A program made the position numbers and the translations under genes. Shown one piece after another: positions 17,349 through 26,219 of a DNA stretch of 64,000 bases. Numbering within the stretch: position 1 is the first letter of the stretch; every line of letters starts with the position of its first letter. The notes under the pieces are model-generated. The model was given only the letters and a program-made list of their open reading frames with translations. It made no database searches and was not told the DNA's origin. Source of the stretch: Halomonas sp. QHL1 (lineage in GTDB: Bacteria > Pseudomonadota > Gammaproteobacteria > Pseudomonadales > Halomonadaceae); assembly GCF_001882345.1 (NCBI RefSeq), contig NZ_MINL01000001.1, positions 685,944 to 749,943 of the forward strand, read 5' to 3'.

Positions 17349-18245
17349 TTAGACCAGAGGCAGTGAGGGGGCTTGGACGGTGTCTAGGAGCACAGTACGC
17401 AGTGCGTGGGCGGCTACGGAAAGCTCTTGGTGGGTCAAAATGCCAACTCGGCATGAGATGGCGGGCGCTGTTAGTGGTATGCAGCGGGCACCCAGTTCAT
17501 GCATTTGGCGGATACACATCGAAGGCACCGCGCTGACGCCCAGGCCGTCGGCTACCATCCTTCCAACGGTTGAGAGCTGGTGGCTTTCAAAGGCTACCGT
17601 TAGCTCCATATGCTGCTTGCCTAACTCCTGTTCCAATAAACGACGCACCATGGAGGGGCGCTGAAGGGTAATGAAGTCGTGGTTGAGCAGTATTGTCCAG
17701 GACAGCGGAGAGGCCTGGGTTAGGGGAGAGTCTGGTGGCACGACAGCCACAAAATGGTCTTCAAACAGCGGCGTAAACAGCAGGCTGCCGGTGCCCTCCG
17801 GCGAAAAAGCAATCCCCATCTCTACCTGACGGGAGCGCACCATGGCGGTAACCTCCTCGTTGATGACATCGTGTACGGTAATGTTGATTTTGGGGTGCTG
17901 CTGGCGAAATTTAACCAGCGCCGCAGGGAGTAGGTTGCAGGCAAAGGCGGGCATCGCCGCGACGCTGAGCCGCCCGAGTTGAAGGGTGAAATGTTGGCGT
18001 AAACGCTCCTCGGTATTGTCCCACTGCGCCAGCAAGTGTTTGGCGAGCGGTAGTAGCGACTCACCTTCAGGGGTTAATCTGACGCTGCGGGTGCTGCGAA
18101 TGAGCAGTTTGCCACCCAGGGACTCTTCCAGGCCTTTAATCGCCAGACTTAGCGCCGGTTGCGATAGGTGGAGGCGCTCGCAGGCTTGGGTAAAACTGAG
18201 GGTTTGGGCGACCGCCAGAAAGGCGCGCAGCTGTTTGACGGTCAT
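17349..18245 (-). CDS. LysR-family regulator, probable regulator of the CoA-transferase genes
   Basis: A 298-residue LTTR with a classic N-terminal helix-turn-helix (LRAFLAVAQTLSFTQACERLHLSQPALSLAIKGLEE) and an effector-binding domain. It is divergent from scoA across a 164-base AT-rich spacer, which suggests control of ketone-body or short-chain acyl use (inference). The inducer is unknown; acetoacetate or a related acyl would be logical. Confidence 0.85.
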   Translation of the reverse strand: MTVKQLRAFLAVAQTLSFTQACERLHLSQPALSLAIKGLEESLGGKLLIRSTRSVRLTPEGESLLPLAKHLLAQWDNTEERLRQHFTLQLGRLSVAAMPAFACNLLPAALVKFRQQHPKINITVHDVINEEVTAMVRSRQVEMGIAFSPEGTGSLLFTPLFEDHFVAVVPPDSPLTQASPLSWTILLNHDFITLQRPSMVRRLLEQELGKQHMELTVAFESHQLSTVGRMVADGLGVSAVPSMCIRQMHELGARCIPLTAPAISCRVGILTHQELSVAAHALRTVLLDTVQAPSLPLV

Positions 18246-18310
18246 AAAGTGCCTTTTATAAGTTTAAAAAATAAATTAATAAGAAAAACAAACTTAACAA
18301 ATATATCATC

Positions 18311-18325
18311 TGGCACAACACTGGC
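18311..18325 (+). promoter_or_regulatory. Candidate sigma-54 promoter for scoAB
   Basis: TGGCAC-AACAC-TGGC matches the -24/-12 consensus TGGCAC-N5-TTGC at all bases but one, with the invariant GG to GC spacing kept. The scoA start is about 85 bases downstream. It could equally be a chance direct repeat of TGGCAC, and no RpoN activator gene is adjacent. Confidence 0.3.
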
Positions 18326-18409
18326 ACTATCGTAAGCTTCAATTCGCGAATTTTTGGCAGCACTCATCTACGATAATACTGATCATCAACAACAATGTGA
18401 GGCACAACA

Positions 18410-19108
18410 ATGGCAGGATTCGATAAGCGTGTAGCTTCCTACGAAGAGGCTATGGAAGGCATCGAGAGCGGTATGACCGTTATCGCCGGTGGCTTTGGGC
18501 TCTGCGGTATTCCCGAAAACCTGATTGCCGAAATCAAACGTCGCGGCGTCAGTGACCTCACCGTGGTTTCAAATAACTGCGGTGTAGACGGTTTTGGCTT
18601 GGGTATTCTGCTTGAGGACCGCCAGATCAGTAAAATTCTGGCCTCTTACGTAGGTGAAAATGCCTTGTTTGAGAAGCAAATGCTCAACGATGAGATTGAG
18701 GTGGTATTAACGCCTCAAGGCACGCTGGCGGAAAAAATGCGCGCTGGCGGTGCTGGTATTCCCGCCTTTTACACCGCTACCGGTTACGGCACGCCGATTG
18801 GTGAGGGTAAAGAGGTTCGCGAGTTTAATGGGCGACACTGTATTTTAGAAGAAGCCATTATAGGTGATTTTGCCATTGTAAAAGGCTGGAAAGCGGACCG
18901 CTATGGCAACGTAATGTACCGCCATACGGCGCAGAATTTTAACCCCATGGCCGCCACGGCGGGGAAAATCACCGTGGTGGAAGTTGAAGAAATCGTTGAG
19001 CCAGGTGAGCTCGAGCCTAGCCAGATCCATACACCGGGGATTTATGTGGATCGGATTATTCAAGGCACGTTTGAAAAGCGGATAGAGAAACGCACGGTGC
19101 GCAGCTAA
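18410..19108 (+). CDS. scoA: 3-oxoacid CoA-transferase subunit A
   Basis: The 232-residue alpha subunit of a family I CoA transferase moves CoA from succinyl-CoA to acetoacetate or a similar acid. The glycine-rich [16 protein letters not shown] near residues 24-40 is characteristic of the CoA-binding fold. GAGG lies upstream of the ATG. The beta subunit follows after 63 bases. With bdhA 1.9 kb downstream it suggests use of 3-hydroxybutyrate or acetoacetate, for example from PHB. Atypical acyl specificity (AtoDA- or PcaIJ-like) cannot be excluded from sequence alone. Confidence 0.9.
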   Translation: MAGFDKRVASYEEAMEGIESGMTVIAGGFGLCGIPENLIAEIKRRGVSDLTVVSNNCGVDGFGLGILLEDRQISKILASYVGENALFEKQMLNDEIEVVLTPQGTLAEKMRAGGAGIPAFYTATGYGTPIGEGKEVREFNGRHCILEEAIIGDFAIVKGWKADRYGNVMYRHTAQNFNPMAATAGKITVVEVEEIVEPGELEPSQIHTPGIYVDRIIQGTFEKRIEKRTVRS

Positions 19109-19171
19109 CGCGCGACCCCTTCAAACGTAACACTTGCTTCTCATTTAACGATTCAACAAGAGGAAGTCACC

Positions 19172-19837
19172 ATGGCTTTAACACGAGAACAGATGGCTCA
19201 GCGTGTCGCCCGCGAACTTCAAGATGGTTTTTACGTCAACCTAGGCATTGGTATTCCCACCCTGGTTGCCAACTACATCCCAGATGGCATCGATGTCATG
19301 CTGCAGTCCGAGAACGGACTGTTGGGGATGGGCCGCTACCCCAGCGAAGACGAGCTTGATCCAGATATGATCAATGCGGGTAAAGAGACGGTGACGGCGC
19401 GCCCAGGCGCAGCGATTTTTTCTTCAGCAGAATCGTTTGCGATGATTCGCGGTGGCCACGTGGATTTGACCGTGCTGGGAGCTTTCGAAGTGGATCAGCA
19501 AGGGAACATTGCTTCCTGGATGATTCCGGGAAAGCTGATCAAAGGTATGGGCGGTGCCATGGACCTTGTTGCCGGTGCTGATAACATCATTTGTACCATG
19601 ACCCACGCCTCCAAGCATGGCGAATCCAAGCTGCTTGAAAAATGCGAACTGCCGCTGACCGGCGCTGGCTGTATTAACCGTGTTTTGACGGATCTCGCTT
19701 ATCTTGAAATCAAAGACGGCGCCTTTATTCTCAAGGAGCGCGCGCCGGGGGTAAGCGTTGAGGAGATCATCGAGAAAACGGCAGGCAAGCTGATTGTACC
19801 GGACCATGTTCCCGAGATGACGTTTGATGCCGAGTAA
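19172..19837 (+). CDS. scoB: 3-oxoacid CoA-transferase subunit B
   Basis: The 221-residue beta subunit carries the catalytic glutamate in the SENGLLGMG block (about residue 50), which forms the glutamyl-CoA thioester intermediate. The start has a strong AGAGGAAG ribosome site. It forms an operon with scoA. Its length and the absence of an extra N-terminal domain fit the bacterial two-subunit form. Confidence 0.92.
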   Translation: MALTREQMAQRVARELQDGFYVNLGIGIPTLVANYIPDGIDVMLQSENGLLGMGRYPSEDELDPDMINAGKETVTARPGAAIFSSAESFAMIRGGHVDLTVLGAFEVDQQGNIASWMIPGKLIKGMGGAMDLVAGADNIICTMTHASKHGESKLLEKCELPLTGAGCINRVLTDLAYLEIKDGAFILKERAPGVSVEEIIEKTAGKLIVPDHVPEMTFDAE

Positions 19838-19932
19838 GCACCGTTTCCATACCCCGCGCGATTAACAGCCCGAAGATTAAGAAGGGTAGATAGAGGGCGC
19901 AGTGAGACGTTAGCGCACATTTCGCTAGCGTC

Positions 19933-20700
19933 TCAGGCCATTTCACAGCGCGTATGGTGGGGCAGCAGTAAATCGGCAATACGCTCGTGACTATCTTCAA
20001 CATGCTTTTGGACTAACGCCAGACCGCCTAAGCAGAGGCGATGCTCATCGCCATCGGCGAAGACTGTTTTCTGCGGTGTGGTGGGGTAAAAACGGTGATC
20101 CAGTAGTGATGACACCGTGAAGACACCGTTTTGCTGCCCCTCTAGGCTTGGCATGCCTACTTCGTTTAGGCGCTGATCCAGCGTCTCCATGGGCTCCCCA
20201 AGTTGACCGCAATCAAAGCCAGCGTGATGTAAACGGGGCCCCATAACCGCAATCCAGGCAGCCAAGGGGTGTGCTTGCTGCAACTGTTGATAAAGCGCCC
20301 AGGAAGGCATCGGCCAGGGGCGACCGCGGCAAAGTAAATTGTGACCTTTGCAATCCTGAGGATGAGATTGTTGCACTAGCCCTTCAATGGCTTCCCGAGG
20401 AGCCTTGGACAGCGTGCCTATTTGCAATTCTGCCAGCACCAGCCAACTACTACCGTCGCTTGGCGCGAGTAGTTGAACTAATAGCCCTTTATCGGCCATG
20501 GCGTAATGGCCCATGGCGCGATAGCCCATATGAGCCAAATTGCCGGTAAGCGCGGCAGCGGCAAAGGGGCCGTAATTGAGCGTTACCAGCGTTAAATATT
20601 CGGCCGCCGTGGATAACGGCCACAGTCGAAGGGCGCCGATATCGGGATGGGTATGAACATAGTCAAGCCACAGCTGCTGAACAAACTCCTGACGCTGCAT
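19933..20700 (-). CDS. DUF1338-like protein (2-oxoadipate dioxygenase fold), apparently without metal ligands
   Basis: The 255-residue protein resembles DUF1338/HglS-type proteins in its order of blocks: HMGYRAMGHYAMADKGLLVQ, LAELQIGTLSKAPREAIEGL, then AAWIAVMGPRLHHAGFD and a closing F.DGDEHRL segment. HglS-type enzymes bind Fe(II) with two His and one Glu. Here only the HHAGFD histidine has an obvious counterpart; the first His (usually in DH-A-R) and the last Glu are not visible. It may be an inactive or altered paralogue. ATG 20700 is chosen because AAGGAG precedes it; the longer frame has no ribosome site. The family call is by eye. Confidence 0.55.
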   Translation of the reverse strand: MQRQEFVQQLWLDYVHTHPDIGALRLWPLSTAAEYLTLVTLNYGPFAAAALTGNLAHMGYRAMGHYAMADKGLLVQLLAPSDGSSWLVLAELQIGTLSKAPREAIEGLVQQSHPQDCKGHNLLCRGRPWPMPSWALYQQLQQAHPLAAWIAVMGPRLHHAGFDCGQLGEPMETLDQRLNEVGMPSLEGQQNGVFTVSSLLDHRFYPTTPQKTVFADGDEHRLCLGGLALVQKHVEDSHERIADLLLPHHTRCEMA

Positions 20701-20804
20701 GGTGAACTCCTTGCCTAAAATGGCACACCTGGCGTGAGCCATTAAATAACTGCTCAGTATAGGCAAGCGAGGTAAGCAAGTGTTCAACGGCTATTAACGA
20801 GCGG

Positions 20805-21068
20805 TTAAACGGCAAGCAGCTGCTGGTCGCGGACAAACTGATCAAATTCAGTAAAGCCGCCCACATGGGCTTGATCGACAAATATCTGCGGGACAGTGTG
20901 AATGGGTTTACCCGCCGTTTTGGCGATATCTTCTTTGGTGACGCCTTCGGAAGGCATATCCACATAGCGATAGCCTTCAATTTTGCCGATTTTTTCCAAG
21001 TGCTCAGCAAGCTGTTTTGCGCGCACACAGAAAGGACAGGACATCCGACCAAAAATAACCACAAACAT
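20805..21068 (-). CDS. grxA: Glutaredoxin 1
   Basis: The 87-residue dithiol glutaredoxin reduces disulfides and ribonucleotide reductase with glutathione. The CPFC active site sits in FGRMSCPFCVRAKQLAEHL. The cis-Pro block TVPQIFVDQAHVGGFTEF and the GITKED-like segment (GVTKEDIAKTAGKP) match GrxA closely. The start at 21068 has AAAGGAG upstream and gives the same length as E. coli GrxA (85), whereas the longest frame adds 13 unrelated residues. Confidence 0.93.
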   Translation of the reverse strand: MFVVIFGRMSCPFCVRAKQLAEHLEKIGKIEGYRYVDMPSEGVTKEDIAKTAGKPIHTVPQIFVDQAHVGGFTEFDQFVRDQQLLAV

Positions 21069-21250
21069 AGGTGGCGCTCCTTTACGATAAGCAGAGTAAG
21101 TTACCATGTGGACAGTAACTGAAGGGTCAATAGCCGTAGGCTAAGCGATAAATTCGCGCCCATTGTGGCTGAGCAGAACACGTTTCGCCAATAGCAGCTC
21201 GCTACACGAACCATTAATGCCCGTTATCATCTGGGAAAACCAACAAGCCT

Positions 21251-21676
21251 ATGCAGACGCTCACCGCTGACGAATACACCTTCCTTTCTGAATTGGCGAA
21301 GGCCTACCGAGACGTGCACTTGCCCGCCATTAAACAAAAGAGTGACTGGAACCCGCGTTTGGGGGTTGATGCGCTATGCTTTCAGCATCATGACGCTGAG
21401 CATAGCGTGGGTGCGTTGATTACGCCCTGTGAGCTGTGGCTGGTTGCAGTGCCTGACCAGTCCCTGTTTACCGAGCCTTTGGCGGATAGCCTTACGCTCT
21501 CACTGCCGTCAGGCGCATACCAATTATCGCTTGAGCATTTGCCAGGCGGCTATGAACTTTACAAGCGCGTCATTTTGCATGATTTAAGCGAGCTGGAAAG
21601 CATGCAGGAGGCCGCAAGGCTGGCGCAGCAAATGATGGCGCGTTTAATGCAGCCGAACGAGGAGCCCGACGCCTAA
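21251..21676 (+). CDS. HybE-like protein ([NiFe]-hydrogenase chaperone family), orphan
   Basis: The 141-residue protein has the HybE pattern: WNPRLGVDALCF (family NP.L.VEAVGF), GALITPCELWLVAVP (family GVLITPWFMNLVLLP), a PSG-x-YQLS segment and GGYELYKRVILHDLSE. HybE-type proteins assist Tat-dependent hydrogenase assembly, but no hydrogenase or maturation gene lies in this window. It may have been co-opted for another cofactor protein. The function is uncertain and the family match was made by eye. Confidence 0.5.
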   Translation: MQTLTADEYTFLSELAKAYRDVHLPAIKQKSDWNPRLGVDALCFQHHDAEHSVGALITPCELWLVAVPDQSLFTEPLADSLTLSLPSGAYQLSLEHLPGGYELYKRVILHDLSELESMQEAARLAQQMMARLMQPNEEPDA

Positions 21677-21748
21677 GCGCAGCCAGCTATACTGTCAGGA
21701 TTTCTACAAACAGCATCTTCCATCCATTAGTGAAAAAGGAAATTGCCT

Positions 21749-22522
21749 ATGACTTCCCAAGCCGTTACAACGCCGCGAGTTGCGCTGGTAACCGGTACTA
21801 GCAGCGGGATCGGTGCCGCTGTGGTTAAGCACTTTTGCGAATTAGGCCATCAAGTGCTTGCCGTCGATTTTAATCCGGCGGGTAATACCGTCGCTGAAAA
21901 AGCCGGCGCGGCGTTCTTTGAAGCGGATCTAACCGACCCTGATGCCTGCCGTGCGGCGGTAGCAGATGCGGTTAAGCGCTTTGGCGGGGTTGATATATTG
22001 GTCAATAATGCTGGCATTCAGCATGTTGCCTCGATTGAGACCTTCCCCGAAGAGAAGTGGCGTCAGATTATGGATCTTATGCTGACGGCACCTTTCTTGC
22101 TGACACAGGCAGCGTGGCCGCATATGCGTGAGAAGGGCTGGGGACGCATCGTTAACGTGGCCTCAATACACGCCCAGGTGGCTTCACCGGGTAAAGCAGC
22201 GTACATCAGTGCTAAACATGGCATGATTGGTTTGACCAAAACGGCGGCGCTAGAGGGCGGTGACCAAGGCATCACTGCTAATGCGGTATGTCCTGCCTAT
22301 GTGAAAACCCCGCTAGTAGACAATCAAATCGCCGACCAGGCTAAATTGCACGGTATGGACGAGCAAGAAGTCATCGAAAAAGTCATGCTCAAAGAGGCGG
22401 CGATCAAACGCTTGATAGAGCCTGGAGAAGTGGCGCAATTAGTCGCTTACCTGGCGTCCGACGCTGCCGGTGCCGTGACTGGCTCAAGCTTTAATATTGA
22501 TCTAGGCTGGACGGCGCATTAA
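21749..22522 (+). CDS. bdhA: 3-Hydroxybutyrate dehydrogenase (SDR family)
   Basis: The 257-residue short-chain dehydrogenase has the Rossmann motif VTGTSSGIG near the N-terminus, NNAG (NNAGIQHV), a catalytic Ser in VNVASIHAQVASPGK and YxxxK (YISAKHG). The VCPAYVKTPLVDNQI block is typical of D-3-hydroxybutyrate dehydrogenases, which interconvert 3-hydroxybutyrate and acetoacetate with NAD. ATG 21749 follows AAAAAGGA and is preferred over an upstream TTG. Proximity to scoAB supports a ketone-body or PHB-breakdown role. Confidence 0.88.
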   Translation: MTSQAVTTPRVALVTGTSSGIGAAVVKHFCELGHQVLAVDFNPAGNTVAEKAGAAFFEADLTDPDACRAAVADAVKRFGGVDILVNNAGIQHVASIETFPEEKWRQIMDLMLTAPFLLTQAAWPHMREKGWGRIVNVASIHAQVASPGKAAYISAKHGMIGLTKTAALEGGDQGITANAVCPAYVKTPLVDNQIADQAKLHGMDEQEVIEKVMLKEAAIKRLIEPGEVAQLVAYLASDAAGAVTGSSFNIDLGWTAH

Positions 22523-22535
22523 GTAATCAGTGCGG

Positions 22536-22566
22536 CCCCGCCAATGACCTTATGTGGTTGGCGGGG
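22536..22566. terminator. Hairpin between convergent bdhA and regA
   Basis: CCCCGCCAA at 22536-22544 pairs perfectly with TTGGCGGGG at 22558-22566, loop 13 bases. T-runs on either side are weak, so it is a moderate bidirectional terminator candidate. Confidence 0.55.
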
Positions 22567-22582
22567 AGCCTTGTTGCAGGTT

Positions 22583-23122
22583 TTAACGCCGTACCGGGCG
22601 TTTTTGTAATTTGCGCTGCAGTGTGCGGCGATGCATGCCTAGTGCCCGGGCGGTGGCGGATATATTGCCGTCGTGCTCCTGCAGCACTTTCTGAATATGC
22701 TCCCAGGTGATGCGGTTAATCGATGGCGGGTTGTCCGCAAGCTCAATATCCGGATCGCCGCTCTGGCGCTCGAACGCGGCTAATACATCGTCGGCATCCA
22801 CCGGCTTACACAGGTAATTAACCGCGCCAAGCTTAATCGCCTCCACCGCTGTGGCGATGCTGGAGTAGCCGGTCAGCACCACAATGCGACACTGGGGGAC
22901 GGTGGCAAGCAGCTCAGGAAGCAGTTTTAAGCCTGAGCTGTTTTCCAGTTTTAAATCAAGGGTCGCCATGGTGGGTGAGTACTGCGCGGCCATGGTCAGG
23001 GCCTGTTCGGCCTCGTGGGCAACGATAACGTCGTAACCGCGGCGCGTTAGGGCACGGTTCAAAACATGACAAAACATTTCATCGTCATCAATGATCAGCA
23101 GGCGTTGCTCTCGCGTTTGCAT
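22583..23122 (-). CDS. regA: Redox response regulator RegA/PrrA/ActR family
   Basis: The 179-residue response regulator has a receiver domain (1-120, acidic pocket D12-D13, phospho-acceptor D56 in TLDLKLE, conserved LTGY and K in CKPVDADD). A short linker leads to a Fis-type helix-turn-helix (ISATARALGMHRRTLQRKL). The length and the Fis-type C-terminus are those of RegA/PrrA, global redox regulators of respiration and energy genes. It follows its sensor gene regB by 42 bases in the same direction. Confidence 0.88.
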   Translation of the reverse strand: MQTREQRLLIIDDDEMFCHVLNRALTRRGYDVIVAHEAEQALTMAAQYSPTMATLDLKLENSSGLKLLPELLATVPQCRIVVLTGYSSIATAVEAIKLGAVNYLCKPVDADDVLAAFERQSGDPDIELADNPPSINRITWEHIQKVLQEHDGNISATARALGMHRRTLQRKLQKRPVRR

Positions 23123-23164
23123 GTTGTCCTCAATCCTTACTGGCGGTGCTTGGGGCGGGCGCGA

Positions 23165-24436
23165 TTAATTAGGCGCTGCGCAGCGAGGCATCGTAACTTC
23201 CGTTAGCGTACCCCCTTCCGGGTGATTATACAGGCTTACGCCCCCACCAAAGCGATTGATGGTGGCATGGGTTAAAAACAAGCCGATGCCCATGCCCTTG
23301 CTTTTAGTCGAAATAAACGTCTCACCCAATTGGTCAGCAATCGACATGGCGACACCTGGGCCATGGTCACGAATGTCGATCACCACGCTCTCACTCTGCC
23401 AGTCTAAGCGTATGGCAATGTGTTCTGGGTTAGCGTCAGCGGCGTTATTGAGCAAATTGGTTAACGCTTGGTCGAGCGTGGCATCGACGGCCAGCCAAGG
23501 CCTGCCGCGTTTCTCTGCTACATCGAATTGATGGCTTACATCAGGACGAAGCACCAGCCAGCGCTGCACAACGCCCGCTAACCACACTTCGGCATCGAGC
23601 ACTTCGGGTTCTGCCATGCGCCGCCGATCAGCGTTTGACACCAAATTTTGCAGACGTGATTTGCATACGTCTACCTGCTGGCGCAATAAGTTAATGTCCT
23701 GATCAAGCGCCGAATCGACGGGGGCATCGGCCTGCATCTCTTTGAGGAGGACGGCCATGGTAGAGAGGGGTGTGCCCAGTTCATGGGCGGTGCCCGCGGC
23801 TTGGGTGGCGACCGCCAATACCTGCTCATTGCGCAGGGCGGCTTCCCGAGTGCGGGAAAGCGCCTGATCACGGCTGCGCAGTGCGTGAGCCATTTTATAA
23901 ATAAAAAACGTTACCAAGCCCGCAGAGAGACCGAAGTTAAGCCACATGCCTAATATATGTAGGCTCAAGGGGCTATCACTATTGATATGGCCCAGCTGGG
24001 GGATGGGATAGTAGGAGAACATTAAATAGGTATAACCCGCCATGGAGCAGGCGGCGATGATCCATGCGTGGCGCCAGGGTAACGTGGCGGCGGCGATGGT
24101 GACTGGCACCAAGTAGTAGGTAATAAAAGGGTTGGTGGAGCCGCCCGAGAAGTAGAACAGCAGCGTTAAGCCGGTAATGTCAGCGAGTAAATGCAGCAAG
24201 TACTCAAGGTGGGTCACCGCGCGTGGACGGCCCAGGCGCCACCAAGTGGCGATGTTGAGCACGCCCATTGAAATGACTACGCTCACTACGGCGGTTACCG
24301 GCAAATCGAAGGCGAGCAGTTCAACGCCCACCACGATAGCCAGTAAAAAACCGGTCCAGGTGATACCGCGCACAATAGTCAGCCGCACCAAGTTACGGTT
24401 GGGCGTAGAAAGCGGAAGGGGTAGGGCAGTTTGCAT
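23165..24436 (-). CDS. regB: Redox sensor histidine kinase RegB/PrrB family
   Basis: The 423-residue kinase has six membrane helices in the first 185 residues, a dimerisation domain with the H-box TAHELGTPLSTMAVL (His about 218) and a catalytic ATPase domain (DHGPGVA, GMGIGLFLT). The loop carries GGSTNPF (about 98-104), matching the GGxxNPF quinone-sensing box of RegB. A cysteine in the dimerisation helix (about 258, QVDVCKSRL) lies where RegB has its redox-active Cys. ATG 24436 is a guess; ATG 24469 or TTG 24478 would overlap the upstream gene. Confidence 0.87.
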   Translation of the reverse strand: MQTALPLPLSTPNRNLVRLTIVRGITWTGFLLAIVVGVELLAFDLPVTAVVSVVISMGVLNIATWWRLGRPRAVTHLEYLLHLLADITGLTLLFYFSGGSTNPFITYYLVPVTIAAATLPWRHAWIIAACSMAGYTYLMFSYYPIPQLGHINSDSPLSLHILGMWLNFGLSAGLVTFFIYKMAHALRSRDQALSRTREAALRNEQVLAVATQAAGTAHELGTPLSTMAVLLKEMQADAPVDSALDQDINLLRQQVDVCKSRLQNLVSNADRRRMAEPEVLDAEVWLAGVVQRWLVLRPDVSHQFDVAEKRGRPWLAVDATLDQALTNLLNNAADANPEHIAIRLDWQSESVVIDIRDHGPGVAMSIADQLGETFISTKSKGMGIGLFLTHATINRFGGGVSLYNHPEGGTLTEVTMPRCAAPN

Positions 24437-24443
24437 GTTGGGC

Positions 24444-24860
24444 TTACTTGGTTCTGGCTTTAAAGCCATGGATGACAAATTTAATGAATAGCGTCATGAC
24501 GTAGGTTGTCCAGCCAGCAGACGCCAATATATTGAACAGCAGCATTTTGGGTGGAAGCCAGGCGCTACCCAGCAAAGCTTCAAGCATGATGTGGAAGAAC
24601 ATCGCCAGCAGTAGCGGCAGGGCCAGGGTATGTATCCACATATCGGTGCGCCGTTTACGAATATGGTAGCGGCGTAACAGGTAACGCAGTGGCCGATGCG
24701 CCCAACTGAAAACCACCAGTGCCCCAATCACCAATAAGCTGGCGAGAGTAGGTTCCGTGCTGCCGATTTGAACCGAGAGTGAAATCGACCAAGCGAGGCT
24801 TAGCCACATCAATCCTTCCAGGCTGGCAATAATATCCGCATAGCGGCGCACGTTCTGCAT
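24444..24860 (-). CDS. Small integral membrane protein of unknown function
   Basis: The 138-residue protein has four hydrophobic stretches (about residues 13-35, 40-58, 78-100 and 108-128), separated by a very basic loop (HRPLRYLLRRYHIRKRRTDMW). It looks like an inner-membrane protein with four helices. It lies directly upstream of regB with no gap, so it is probably co-transcribed with the redox two-component genes and could modulate them (inference). ATG 24860 has AAGGA upstream. No family was recognised. Confidence 0.65.
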   Translation of the reverse strand: MQNVRRYADIIASLEGLMWLSLAWSISLSVQIGSTEPTLASLLVIGALVVFSWAHRPLRYLLRRYHIRKRRTDMWIHTLALPLLLAMFFHIMLEALLGSAWLPPKMLLFNILASAGWTTYVMTLFIKFVIHGFKARTK

Positions 24861-25114
24861 AAACAACTGAATCCTTAGCGTCAAAAACTAACTTTTATAA
24901 ACGACTGTAAAAACTATCCGTTAGACCTCGGTCTTAATAAAGCTAGGTCTTAAAAGAGCCGTGGCTTAAAAACAGCGCCGCCATAATACGACACTTGGGC
25001 TGGGGTGTGGGCGCTTGATGAGCGGATTTATCCCATCGCGCAATTGCGTATACTGTACAGACCGTATTTTACCCGACTTACTTTACCCGATTTAACACCA
25101 CTACAGGACTTGCC

Positions 25115-26152
25115 GTGGACACTGTGACACTGACCCGCCCCGATGACTGGCACCTTCACCTGCGCGATGATGAGGCGCTTAAAGCGGTAGTTGGCCATAC
25201 CGCCGCGCAAATGGGGCGGGCGATCATTATGCCCAATCTCACACCGCCGGTTACCACTACGGCTCAGGCGCTTGAATACCGTCAGCGTATTCTCGCTGCC
25301 TTGCCAGCGGGCAGTACCTTTGAGCCCTTAATGGTGCTCTATCTCACCGATACAACGCCGCCGGAAGAGATCGAGCGTGCGGCACAAAGTGGCATTGTTA
25401 AAGCGGTGAAGCTTTATCCGGCGGGGGCCACTACTAACTCCGATTCAGGGGTGACCGATTTGGCCCACTGTGACGCCACTATCGAAATGATGGCTAAGGT
25501 CGGCATGCCACTTTTGATGCACGGTGAAGTCACCCATGCCGAAATCGATATTTTTGATCGCGAAGCGGTATTCATTGAAACAGTGCTAAAACCGCTGCTG
25601 GAACGCCACCCAGCGCTGAGAGTAGTGTGTGAGCATATCACCACCCAGCAAGCCGCAGAGTTTGTTGCCCAAGCACCGGATAATGTGGCCGCTACCATTA
25701 CCGCCCATCACCTGCTGTTTAACCGCAATAAGATGCTGGTAGGAGGCATTCGTCCTCACTACTACTGCCTGCCCATCCTCAAGCGCGAGCAGCATCGCCA
25801 AGCGCTGCTAAAAGCGGCCACCAGCGGTAGCCATAAGTTCTTTTTGGGCACTGATAGCGCGCCTCACTCCCAAGGCGCTAAAGAGTCAAGCTGTGGCTGT
25901 GCCGGCGCCTATACCGCCCCCGCGGCCATTGAGCTTTACGCCACCGCCTTTGATGAAATGAATGCCTTGGACAAGCTGGAAGCCTTCGCCAGCCTTAATG
26001 GGCCGCGTTTTTATGGGCTTCCGGCTAACGCAGACACCATTACGCTTGAGCGACGGGATTGGGCGCTTCCGGAGAGTTACCCTTACGCCCAGGGGGAGAA
26101 AATTATTCCCTTGCTGGCGGGGGAAACGCTTAGCTGGGCGGTTAGGTCTTAA
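25115..26152 (+). CDS. pyrC: Dihydroorotase
   Basis: The 345-residue zinc amidohydrolase closes carbamoyl-aspartate to dihydroorotate in pyrimidine synthesis. The HxH metal motif occurs in DDWHLHLRD, the carbamylated-lysine region in [15 protein letters not shown], and the active-site Asp in LGTDSAPH. Length and order match the E. coli-type PyrC (348 residues). Translation starts at GTG 25115, with AGGAC upstream. A possible -10 TATACT lies at 25049-25054, but no good -35 was found. Confidence 0.96.
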   Translation: MDTVTLTRPDDWHLHLRDDEALKAVVGHTAAQMGRAIIMPNLTPPVTTTAQALEYRQRILAALPAGSTFEPLMVLYLTDTTPPEEIERAAQSGIVKAVKLYPAGATTNSDSGVTDLAHCDATIEMMAKVGMPLLMHGEVTHAEIDIFDREAVFIETVLKPLLERHPALRVVCEHITTQQAAEFVAQAPDNVAATITAHHLLFNRNKMLVGGIRPHYYCLPILKREQHRQALLKAATSGSHKFFLGTDSAPHSQGAKESSCGCAGAYTAPAAIELYATAFDEMNALDKLEAFASLNGPRFYGLPANADTITLERRDWALPESYPYAQGEKIIPLLAGETLSWAVRS

Positions 26153-26170
26153 CAAGCCAGGTCTTAACAA

Positions 26171-26197
26171 GCCGTCGACGCTTAAACGGTCGACGGC
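26171..26197. terminator. Hairpin between convergent pyrC and mtnN
   Basis: GCCGTCGAC at 26171-26179 pairs perfectly with GTCGACGGC at 26189-26197, loop of nine bases. It sits between convergent genes; the T-tract is weak, so efficiency is uncertain. Confidence 0.5.
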
Positions 26198-26219
26198 ATC
26201 AAGCGCTTAGCAGGCGCTG

